Shown here: one piece after another, positions 1-5,485 of the stretch | Layout of the letters: the number at the start of each line of letters is the position of its first letter | How positions within the stretch are numbered: position 1 is the first letter of the stretch | From: an uncultured Akkermansia sp. | Lineage (GTDB): Bacteria > Verrucomicrobiota > Verrucomicrobiia > Verrucomicrobiales > Akkermansiaceae | Assembly: GCA_904501955.1 (NCBI GenBank) | Contig: CAJGCY010000145.1 | Location: forward strand, 1-6,478 | DNA: 6,478 nucleotides | Direction of reading: 5' to 3' | Notes under the pieces: model-generated | Database searches by the model: none | Told to the model about the DNA's origin: nothing | The model's input: only the letters and a program-made list of their open reading frames with translations | Program-made: the position numbers and the translations under genes

Positions 1-172
1 TTATATGTCGGCCTACGCTGCGTCGCTTCGCTCCGTCGCTCCGGGCTCAATTTTCTTTTTTTTACGCTACCCGGGGTTCCGCGGCGTCGCCGCTCCACCG
101 CCGGGCTATTTTATAGCGCCCCTTCCGGGGCTCTGAATTCCGCTCGCTTCGCTCGCCAACCTCCGATTTATC
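1..172 (-). repeat. Modular intergenic repeat, copy A
   Basis: The whole 181-base stretch left of the first gene is a repeat that matches copy B (2441-2616) in reverse complement. Positions 7-46 match 2571-2610 at 38 of 40 bases, and 126-147 match 2476-2497 exactly over 22 bases. In element orientation the order is: an AAATCGG-type end (about 157-171), a GCGAGCG direct-repeat cassette (141-157), a GCCCC/GGGGC hairpin (118-131), a GCGGCG/CGCCGC hairpin (81-93), an A-rich tract (T-rich on the plus strand, 49-63) and a GCGAC/GAGCGA-rich end (7-46). No open reading frame of note lies in it. The left boundary is probably near base 7, but the window ends too soon to be certain. Confidence 0.85.
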
Positions 173-181
173 GTATTGGCA

Positions 182-1450
182 TCACTCCCACCCTGCGGAC
201 CAAGTTGGCTCAACATCCCACACCCATGAGTCCTCATTAAAGGGGATGACTTCACTCTGCTCGGCGCATCCGGCCTCGCGCAGAGAATCCATCACCTTAG
301 CCGGATTCGGATTCATATCACGCGTGCGGAACAAATCATACTGCGTTGCCTGAGAGTTTTTGCCCTCCGTCACATCCTCGATAAAGAGCACAAAACCGAC
401 ACTCGCGCCGGTAATATCCGCAATTGCAATTTCGATGGGGTATGACTCCCCCTCTTTCACGGAGAACTCAGCCCCGGCTACAAGCCCACCGAGCTCGCGG
501 TTCCACTTGCTGCAGCCGCTTACGGAGCGAATCAGCTCATAGCCCTTGCGAGCGTTCAGGAATGCCTCGCGTTGGTGAGCTTCCGCCAGATGGCAAGCGG
601 CGGGGTTTGCCTTATCGTAAGCCGTCGGGGCGTAGTAGCCGGCCTCAAGCACGGTTTCATGATTGAAGCGCACAGCGAGCAAGTCATCCCCCGTACCAAT
701 GAAACGAAACTTGCCGTTCTTCGGCGCAACGACCGTACCGCGGTATACGGCAAGCCAGGCAGAGGGCTTGCGCTCCCACACGCTCTCCGGTTTGGTATGG
801 GTGCCTACCTCGAACGCGATGGGACCGTACTTAGCGGAAGCTACCGGCAAATACAAATGGGAAGCATATGTCATGACCTCACTCCGGTAATATTTGCTCA
901 GCTCTGCTTCATTCCAATCGGATTGGAAGAACTTGGCAAGTGCAGCAATGACGCCGTTCGGCTTCGCGGGCTTCAGCCCGGAGGGTGCGCCGTTCCTTTT
1001 CAGCTTGAGGTCATAGAACGTAGCCTCCAGCGGAAACCCGGCGCCCTCCGTATCCCTCCAAGAACTATCACCGAGATCACCCGAGCCTAAAGCTTCACCC
1101 AAGCTGCTCATATCAGGAATGTCGGTCTCCACCTCACTACCATGAGCAGGAGGGATGATTATAACAACGTCACTCGTGCTCGTGGTCTCCTTTTCATCCG
1201 TAGCGGGCTCAATATTGGAGGACTCATCTATCACGCCATTTTCCTCAGGTAACGACTGAGGCGCACTCCCGGCGCCGGATTTAATCGGTTCGAAAGCAAC
1301 AGGCGCAGGCTTGTCAACGAGCAAGTCAAGGCAAAATAGAGCCCCGCCACCCAACAGCAAGCAGGCGAGAACAAGCCTCAGCTTGTTACGCTTGGCGGCT
1401 TTTCTGAGAGGCTTGTCCGCGGTGGCGCTAATGGAGATTTGTTTGGACAT
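182..1450 (-). CDS. Membrane-anchored PA14-like domain protein
   Basis: The protein is 422 residues from the chosen ATG. A short basic cytoplasmic start is followed by one hydrophobic segment (about 24-45, rich in Leu, Gly and Ala), then a low-complexity acidic/Ser/Thr/Pro linker (about 47-135). The outer region from about 185 to 360 resembles a PA14/GLEYA-type beta domain. VYRGTVVAPKNGKFRFIGTG at 235-254 followed by DDLLAVRFN fits the usual pattern of a PA14 core, and FSVKEGESYPIEIAIAD at 329-345 fits its late strand. PA14 domains often bind carbohydrate or act in adhesion, but the ligand here is unknown. A GTG 16 codons upstream would give 438 residues. It is rejected because that GTG lies inside a good extended -10 box (1489-1497). 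No clear Shine-Dalgarno sequence precedes the ATG. The gene is divergent from map. The function is inferred from the domain only. Confidence 0.8.
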   Translation of the reverse strand: MSKQISISATADKPLRKAAKRNKLRLVLACLLLGGGALFCLDLLVDKPAPVAFEPIKSGAGSAPQSLPEENGVIDESSNIEPATDEKETTSTSDVVIIIPPAHGSEVETDIPDMSSLGEALGSGDLGDSSWRDTEGAGFPLEATFYDLKLKRNGAPSGLKPAKPNGVIAALAKFFQSDWNEAELSKYYRSEVMTYASHLYLPVASAKYGPIAFEVGTHTKPESVWERKPSAWLAVYRGTVVAPKNGKFRFIGTGDDLLAVRFNHETVLEAGYYAPTAYDKANPAACHLAEAHQREAFLNARKGYELIRSVSGCSKWNRELGGLVAGAEFSVKEGESYPIEIAIADITGASVGFVLFIEDVTEGKNSQATQYDLFRTRDMNPNPAKVMDSLREAGCAEQSEVIPFNEDSWVWDVEPTWSAGWE

Positions 1451-1488
1451 ATGAATGAGCCGAGGGTTATTTTTCTCGTTACGTTTTG

Positions 1489-1497
1489 AATATAGCA
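1489..1497 (-). promoter_or_regulatory. Extended -10 promoter for the PA14-like gene
   Basis: Read on the minus strand, this is TGCTATATT: a TGn extension followed by TATATT, which matches the sigma-70-type -10 consensus at five of six bases. No good -35 is seen at 17 bases, which extended -10 promoters can tolerate. Transcription would begin near 1482, about 31 bases before the ATG at 1450. This placement argues against the upstream GTG start, which overlaps the box. Confidence 0.5.
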
Positions 1498-1524
1498 CGG
1501 TTTCAGCGACGTTACGAGAACATT

Positions 1525-1544
1525 AGTGTTACAAAAGTGTTACA
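1525..1544. repeat. Tandem AGTGTTACA pair in the divergent intergenic region
   Basis: AGTGTTACA occurs twice, at 1525-1533 and 1536-1544, with an 11-base period, close to one helical turn. A partial third GTTAC lies at 1511-1515. The pair sits between the two divergent candidate promoters, about 30 to 55 bases upstream of the minus-strand -10 and just upstream of the plus-strand -35. It could be an operator where two protein subunits bind the same DNA face. No regulator is identified. Confidence 0.45.
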
Positions 1545-1561
1545 CGAAACGGCGAATAGCA

Positions 1562-1589
1562 TTGCAATTTGGGCAGAACCTGCTAAACT
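1562..1589 (+). promoter_or_regulatory. Candidate promoter for map
   Basis: TTGCAA at 1562-1567 and TAAACT at 1584-1589 are spaced by 16 bases, and the -10 is preceded by TGC (extended -10). Each hexamer matches the consensus at only four of six bases, so this is a weak call. Transcription would start near 1596, giving a leader of about 25 bases. A GAGGGGGAA stretch near 1590 is too far from the ATG at 1620 to act as a normal ribosome binding site. Confidence 0.35.
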
Positions 1590-1619
1590 GAGGGGGAACA
1601 ACCATAGACGACACACACC

Positions 1620-2414
1620 ATGGCAGAACGCATACCGGTAAGAAACCCCAATGAGATCAGCAAACTGCGCAAGGCAGGCGAGGTCTCAGCCCGAATCCTC
1701 ATGGACCTCATGCCCATCATTCGCCCCGGCATCACCACCAAAGAGATTGATGACTACGCGGCGGAGCTCTTCAAGCGCGAGAAATGCGGCAACGCTTTCT
1801 TGGGCTACAGCGGCTACCCCGGCCAGCTCTGCATCTCCGTGAATGAGGAGGTGGTGCACGGCATCGGTGGCTCGCGCGTGATTCAGGATGGCGACATCGT
1901 CTCGCTGGATGCCGGCGCCATTGTGGATGGCTGGTACGGCGACAACGCCATGACGGTGGCCGTGGGCAATGTGAGCGAGGATGCCCGCCGCCTGATGGCT
2001 GTGACGGAGGAAGCGCTCTTCCGCGCCATTGCGGAAGCCCGCCAGGGTAACTCGCTGGTGGAGGTGTGTGGCGCGATTGAGGACTATGTGAAGCAGTTCG
2101 GCTTCGGCATCGTGCGTGACTTTGTGGGGCACGGCGTAGGGCGCCACCTGCATGAGGAGCCGCAGATTCCGAATTACCGCCCGCGCTACCCCCTACCCCG
2201 CCTGAAGCGCGGCATGATATTGGCCATCGAGCCGATGATTACGCTGGGCACCTTCCGCGTGAATGTGCTGGAGGACGGCTGGACGGCCGTGACGGCGGAC
2301 GGCTCATGGTCCGCCCACTTTGAGCACATGGTGGCCGTAGGTTCCCACGGCGGTGAAATCCTGACGGAGCGCCCGCGCATCGCCCTGCCGGAGCAGCTCG
2401 GCATCACCCTGTGA
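1620..2414 (+). CDS. map: Methionine aminopeptidase, type I
   Basis: This cytoplasmic metalloprotease removes the initiator methionine from nascent proteins when the second residue is small, after deformylation. The 264-residue length is the same as E. coli Map, with no N-terminal zinc-finger extension, so it is the short type Ia form. All catalytic features are present. The metal ligands are Asp97 (SLDAG), Asp108 (YGDNA), His171 (VGHGVGRHLHEEP), Glu204 (AIEPM) and Glu235 (HFEHM). The active-site His80 is in NEEVVHGI and His178 is in HLHEEP. The ATG at 1620 gives a family-typical N-terminus (IPVRNPNEISKLRKAGEVSA). It has no strong Shine-Dalgarno sequence. In many bacteria map sits near secY, infA or rpsB, but here it stands alone, divergent from a PA14-like gene and bounded by repeats. 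The identification is very secure. Confidence 0.97.
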   Translation: MAERIPVRNPNEISKLRKAGEVSARILMDLMPIIRPGITTKEIDDYAAELFKREKCGNAFLGYSGYPGQLCISVNEEVVHGIGGSRVIQDGDIVSLDAGAIVDGWYGDNAMTVAVGNVSEDARRLMAVTEEALFRAIAEARQGNSLVEVCGAIEDYVKQFGFGIVRDFVGHGVGRHLHEEPQIPNYRPRYPLPRLKRGMILAIEPMITLGTFRVNVLEDGWTAVTADGSWSAHFEHMVAVGSHGGEILTERPRIALPEQLGITL

Positions 2415-2440
2415 TGCCCCCGCCCGACAAAACGAGGGGT

Positions 2441-2616
2441 TAAATCGGAAGTTGAAGGGCAGTTTGCGAGCGATAGCGAGCGGAATTCAGAGCCCCGTCA
2501 GGGGCGCCAGCCCTTAGGTGGTGGAGCGGCGAAGCCGCGGAACCCCTGCTAGCGAAAAAAAGAAAATAGAGCCCGGTGCGACGGAGCGAAGCGACGCAGC
2601 GTAGGGCGACAGCACC
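2441..2616 (+). repeat. Modular intergenic repeat, copy B
   Basis: This copy begins 27 bases after the map stop. In order it holds: AAATCGGAAGTTGAAG (2442-2457); GCGAGCG-ATA-GCGAGCG, a direct repeat (2466-2482); the GAATTCAGA joint (2483-2491); a GCCCC/GGGGC hairpin (2492-2505); CAGCCCTTAGG (2508-2518); a GCGGC-GAA-GCCGC hairpin (2526-2538); AACCCCTGCTAGC (2541-2553); an A-rich tract (about 2555-2567); a GAGCGA-rich cassette (2571-2607); and the end GACAGCAC (2608-2615). Copies A and C carry the same backbone with different cassettes. The element is too short to encode a transposase and no reading frame is conserved. Confidence 0.88.
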
Positions 2617-2794
2617 GTTGCCCTGTTCATCCCCCATAAATCAAGGGCAATCCACGCGAAAGGAACGTGCTGTCACCACAGGTTCCCTGGGTTCCATTTC
2701 CTTTTTGGGGGCTAGCAGGGGTTTCGTTCGCTAACGCTCACTCCACGCCCTGCCTAAGAGCTGTCGCCCCTGACGGGGCTTCAAATTCCGATTT
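2442..2794. repeat. Imperfect 353-bp palindrome made by copies B and C
   Basis: Copies B and C face each other, so matching blocks pair along the full length. 2442-2457 pairs with 2779-2794 (15 of 16), 2492-2506 with 2765-2779 (15 of 15), 2508-2518 with 2753-2763 (10 of 11), 2541-2553 with 2711-2723 (13 of 13) and 2608-2615 with 2667-2674 (8 of 8). An inner TTGCCCT/AGGGCAA pair lies at 2618-2624 and 2644-2650. Intervening cassettes do not match and would bulge out. A transcript from either side could fold into a long interrupted hairpin. Confidence 0.8.
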
Positions 2795-2796
2795 AT
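2667..2796 (-). repeat. Modular intergenic repeat, copy C (variant)
   Basis: Copy C is the same element in minus orientation. It shares GACAGCAC (as GTGCTGTC, 2667-2674), AACCCCTGCTAGC (reverse complement at 2711-2723), the TTAGG block (2753-2763), the GCCCC-GTCA-GGGGC hairpin (2765-2779) and the AAATCGGAA end (about 2786-2794). It differs from A and B in three places. It lacks the GCGAGCG direct-repeat cassette. It has a GAGCGTTAGCGAACG cassette (about 2724-2741) where B has a GC hairpin. A short segment (about 2675-2690) replaces the GAGCGA-rich terminal cassette. The boundaries are approximate. Confidence 0.75.
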
Positions 2797-2821
2797 CGCG
2801 CTGTTTGAAGTCACCTGCACG

Positions 2822-2866
2822 GAAACGCCCCATGTTCATCGCGGAACATGGGGCGTTTCGTTTTTT
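2822..2866 (+). terminator. Strong rho-independent terminator
   Basis: A perfect 15-bp stem (2822-2836 with 2845-2859, GAAACGCCCCATGTT and its complement) closes an 8-base loop. It is followed after one G by six T residues (2861-2866). The T tract is on the plus strand, so it ends transcripts coming from map, about 410 bases downstream of its stop. On the minus strand the hairpin has no following T tract, so it is not a canonical terminator for the convergent operon whose last stop is at 2885. Confidence 0.9.
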
Positions 2867-2884
2867 GGTGGATTAAAAACTCAC

Positions 2885-3697
2885 TCAACGGCGCTTCTTG
2901 CGGGAAGATTTGCGCGCGGGCTTCTTGGCGGGCTTTTTCTTACCCTTGGCGGCGCGCCCCTTACCGTTCTTACGGGAATGAGAGCGGGCGCGGCTGTTCT
3001 TCTTTTTGCGCTTACCCACGGGGCGGAAGGTGACATCATCCGTCGGCAGGGTGGCCACAATGTTAGCCGGAATGGTAATGCGGCGGGCATTCGGATTTTT
3101 CAACGAGCGCAGGTACATATCCCGAGAGCAGGTCTCAATCACCACCGGTGTACCGCGCCCGATGCGGGCGTACAAGTCCACAATGTCACGGCTACGCATG
3201 CGGATGCAACCGTATGAGGCGGGGCGACCTATCTTGCGCTCCTCCGGAGTGCCGTGAATATAAATGCGGCGACCGAAGGACTTGGAATTACCGCGCTCTA
3301 AGCCGGCAATCTGGATAACGCGCGTGACGATGGGGTCACGACCGCGGGCATCCACCGGCACAATCTCACCGGTGGGGCGACAGCCCTTGAACACCATGCC
3401 CAGCGGTTGACCATCGCCGATTTTTTTGGTCACGGCGTGAATACCGACCGGCGTGTGGTTGGTGCCGGAGCGGCCACCATTACCGAATTTGGACGAGCTG
3501 ATGTCGTAAGTCCTCACCGGCTGACCGTTGCTGATGAGGGTCATCTTCTGGTCACGCAGGGTGATGGCTACGCCATTGTTGATAACGCCGCGGGGCGGCA
3601 AATCCGGGCCGAGTGTGAAGGCCTGCTGCTGGCAGCTCACCATTAACAGGCAGAGCACCGCCAGCAGGGGGAAAAGTCGAGTTAATTTGGAAAACAT
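2885..3697 (-). CDS. L,D-transpeptidase (YkuD family) lipoprotein with basic C-terminal tail
   Basis: The protein is 270 residues. A lipoprotein signal peptide (MFSKLTRLFPLLAVLCLLMV-S) ends at lipobox Cys22. Gln at the next position predicts outer-membrane sorting under the E. coli rule. The YkuD domain spans about 43-188. It holds the family motif with His148 (IYIHGT) and SYGCIRM, where Cys164 is the nucleophile and Arg166 is conserved. Such enzymes form 3-3 peptidoglycan cross-links or attach proteins to the wall. Residues 229-270 are a histone-like tail with 24 Lys or Arg in 42 residues, outside the usual fold. The open frame extends upstream to 3808, but that would overlap the glycosyltransferase gene and lose the signal peptide. 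An AGGAAG lies upstream of the chosen ATG. It is the second gene of an operon, 46 bp after the glycosyltransferase stop. The exact wall substrate is unknown. Confidence 0.9.
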   Translation of the reverse strand: MFSKLTRLFPLLAVLCLLMVSCQQQAFTLGPDLPPRGVINNGVAITLRDQKMTLISNGQPVRTYDISSSKFGNGGRSGTNHTPVGIHAVTKKIGDGQPLGMVFKGCRPTGEIVPVDARGRDPIVTRVIQIAGLERGNSKSFGRRIYIHGTPEERKIGRPASYGCIRMRSRDIVDLYARIGRGTPVVIETCSRDMYLRSLKNPNARRITIPANIVATLPTDDVTFRPVGKRKKKNSRARSHSRKNGKGRAAKGKKKPAKKPARKSSRKKRR

Positions 3698-3743
3698 CGA
3701 GTATCGGAACTTCCTGGATATGAGATTACCGCGGGTACGCGCC

Positions 3744-5330
3744 TCAGGCAGCATTGGCATTCTTGGCTGCACGGCTGCGCTGACGCATGCCGTCGATGAG
3801 ACGCGCAAACGAGCAGATGCTGGTGTAGAAGAAGCCTAAGAAGGGGCTCATCAGCACGAAGTTCAGCAAGGCAGGCCAGTGTCCAATCGGGTTCGTGACG
3901 AAGCTGTACAGCAGCATGCCCTCCACCGTCGCAAAGAACAGAGCGAACATCAACTCCAGCACCGGAACCAAGATGGACTTGAGCGCCTTGTACCCGGAGG
4001 AACGCTTCTCAATGGATTTCTGACCCTCCTGGGACTCACCGAACTTGGGCGTACGCACGAACTCGCTCGGCTTGCCGAATACGGCCTCAAGCACAGCCTT
4101 CGCATTGTTCACCGCCATACCCACACCCAGTGCCAGCAGCGGCAGGATGTAGAAGAACACGCGCCACCAGCGCTTCGGGCGCACAATCATCTCCGCGGCC
4201 ACGTAGAAAATGCATACGGAAACGGTCGCAAAGAAGAAGAGGAATGCAGTAAGCAGAATCATCGGCAGGCCGTTCCACTGCATCACACCGGTAGGTGCTA
4301 CTATCCCCGTGCAAATGGGCATGACCAGCAGGCAAAGCAGAATCAGCGCCAAGTAGGAGTAGTTGCAGGTAAGGTGCGTGGTAGCCTCCGTCTTTGCCTT
4401 GAAGGGAATCTTAGCACGCCAAATGGTGAAGAACATCTTCTGGCACACCTGAATGCAGCCCTTCGTCCAGCGGTGCTGCTGGGCTTTGAAGCCGTCCATA
4501 TCCTCCGGCAGCTCAGCCGGGGTTTCATAATCGTTGAGGTAGATGAAGTTCCAGCCCTTCATCTGCACACGGTAAGAGAGGTCCATATCCTCGGTGATGG
4601 TGTCGTGCTCCCAACCGCCACCGTCAATGATAGCCTGCTTGCGCCACACACCGGCAGTACCGTTGAAGGTGAAGAAACGGCCGGAGCGGTTACGCACCGT
4701 CTGCTCCAGCGCAAAGTGGCCATCCAAGAAGATACTCTGGAGCTTGGTGAGGAGGTTCTTCTCGCGGTTCAGGTGAGCCCAGCGAGTCTGCACCAAACCT
4801 ACCTTCGGATCCGTGAAGTAGGGCATGGTCACCTTGAGTATGTCCGGTTCGGGGCGGAAGTCAGCATCCAAAATCAGCAGGTACTCACCCTTGGCCACGG
4901 CATCCGCCGCCTCAAGAGCACCGGCTTTGAAGCCCGTGCGGTCCTCACGGTGAAGGCACACGATGTCGAAGCCCTGAGCTTTGTAGTACTCCACCTGCTG
5001 TTTGCAGAGGTCCCAAGTGTCATCTGTAGAGTCGTCCAGAATCTGGATTTCGAGCTTGTCCTTGGGGTAATCAATAGCGGTTACCTTGCGCAGCAAACCC
5101 TCCACCACGTACTTCTCATTGAACATGGGCAACTGAATGGTCACCATGGGCCACTCCTCCCACTGCCCGGCGGGTTTCGGTACATCCTTACGGTGTACGA
5201 GATAAAGAATCACCATCATCAGGCGGTGGAAACCATACCCGGCCATGCCGAACAGAACCAGGAAGTATGCCAGCAACCAGAAGAAGTTGAACCAGTACGC
5301 AGCGGTGGACATTGTTGCAAGAGGTGTCAT
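3744..5330 (-). CDS. Family 2 glycosyltransferase, cellulose synthase-like (CslA-like)
   Basis: This 528-residue processive inverting GT2 sits in the inner membrane. One or two N-terminal membrane segments (about 11-45) precede the cytoplasmic catalytic domain (about 60-300). The motifs are complete: DDSTDD (99-104), DAD (155-157), FNGTAG (222-227), TED (246-248) with the likely base Asp248, and QQHRW (284-288). Further hydrophobic segments lie at about 326-346, 357-380, 391-408, 452-475 and 487-508. A cytoplasmic FVRTPKFG motif is at 424-431. DRTGFKAGALE, LDADFRPEPD and VGLVQTRW resemble plant CslA/CslC mannan and glucan synthases, so a beta-1,4-linked product is plausible. There is no PilZ domain for c-di-GMP control. 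The ATG at 5330 is chosen; an alternative ATG lies six codons downstream. It is the first gene of an operon with the L,D-transpeptidase. Polymer and sugar donor are unknown. Confidence 0.92.
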   Translation of the reverse strand: MTPLATMSTAAYWFNFFWLLAYFLVLFGMAGYGFHRLMMVILYLVHRKDVPKPAGQWEEWPMVTIQLPMFNEKYVVEGLLRKVTAIDYPKDKLEIQILDDSTDDTWDLCKQQVEYYKAQGFDIVCLHREDRTGFKAGALEAADAVAKGEYLLILDADFRPEPDILKVTMPYFTDPKVGLVQTRWAHLNREKNLLTKLQSIFLDGHFALEQTVRNRSGRFFTFNGTAGVWRKQAIIDGGGWEHDTITEDMDLSYRVQMKGWNFIYLNDYETPAELPEDMDGFKAQQHRWTKGCIQVCQKMFFTIWRAKIPFKAKTEATTHLTCNYSYLALILLCLLVMPICTGIVAPTGVMQWNGLPMILLTAFLFFFATVSVCIFYVAAEMIVRPKRWWRVFFYILPLLALGVGMAVNNAKAVLEAVFGKPSEFVRTPKFGESQEGQKSIEKRSSGYKALKSILVPVLELMFALFFATVEGMLLYSFVTNPIGHWPALLNFVLMSPFLGFFYTSICSFARLIDGMRQRSRAAKNANAA

Positions 5331-5403
5331 AGCAAGTCTCAGTTAGTTTAGGCGCAAAATCAACCCTCGCGTGCCTTTTTTTATGTCAGCACTAAAGATT
5401 GAC

Positions 5404-5431
5404 TTGACGCACACGGATAGTAATGTATATT
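5404..5431 (+). promoter_or_regulatory. Promoter for the exported-protein gene at 5486
   Basis: TTGACG (5404-5409, five of six to consensus) and TATATT (5426-5431, five of six) are spaced by 16 bases. Transcription would start near 5438, about 48 bases before the ATG. An in-frame upstream ATG at 5423 overlaps this -10 box and so is unlikely to be the start. The element overlaps the opposing promoter for the glycosyltransferase operon. Confidence 0.6.
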
Positions 5432-5445
5432 CGGAAAGGTGTCAA
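5417..5445 (-). promoter_or_regulatory. Promoter for the glycosyltransferase/transpeptidase operon
   Basis: On the minus strand, TTGACA (5440-5445, perfect consensus) and TACTAT (5417-5422, four of six) are spaced by the ideal 17 bases. Transcription would start near 5410, leaving a leader of about 80 bases that contains a run of seven A residues. The -10 region is interleaved with that of the plus-strand promoter, so the two polymerases could not bind together. Confidence 0.65.
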
Positions 5446-5485
5446 GCCAAATTCAACTCAGAGACACCAAACGGACGGAAAAGTT

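Noticed and set aside
572..1090. Plus-strand open frame of 172 codons inside the PA14-like gene
   Set aside because: It has no ribosome site or recognisable domain and lies wholly within the real minus-strand gene.
1686..2153. Minus-strand open frame of 155 codons inside map
   Set aside because: It is antisense to the conserved catalytic region of methionine aminopeptidase; its His/Ala-rich product is typical of a shadow frame.
2419..2440. CCCC/GGGG pairing just after the map stop as a terminator
   Set aside because: The stem is short and no T tract follows; the clear terminator is at 2822-2866.
2466..2482. GCGAGCG repeats read as a short CRISPR-like or hairpin unit
   Set aside because: It is a two-unit direct repeat with a 3-base gap inside a larger element. 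It is neither palindromic nor a spacer array.
1..2616. Composite transposon bounded by repeats A and B
   Set aside because: There is no transposase, no target-site duplication and no accessory cargo; the enclosed genes include housekeeping map and match their surroundings.
3698..3808. N-terminal extension of the L,D-transpeptidase by 37 residues
   Set aside because: It overlaps the end of the glycosyltransferase gene and would place the lipoprotein signal internally.
3879..5351. Long plus-strand open frame of about 490 codons opposite the glycosyltransferase
   Set aside because: It is a codon-bias shadow. The minus strand encodes a complete GT2 with every motif, while this frame gives a His/Glu/Leu-rich sequence with no domain.
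5351..5382. Possible terminator, GGCGC/GTGCC followed by seven T residues on the plus strand
   Set aside because: The stem is only about five pairs with a G-U and a long loop, and no plus-strand gene ends upstream of it; it lies in the leader of a minus-strand operon.
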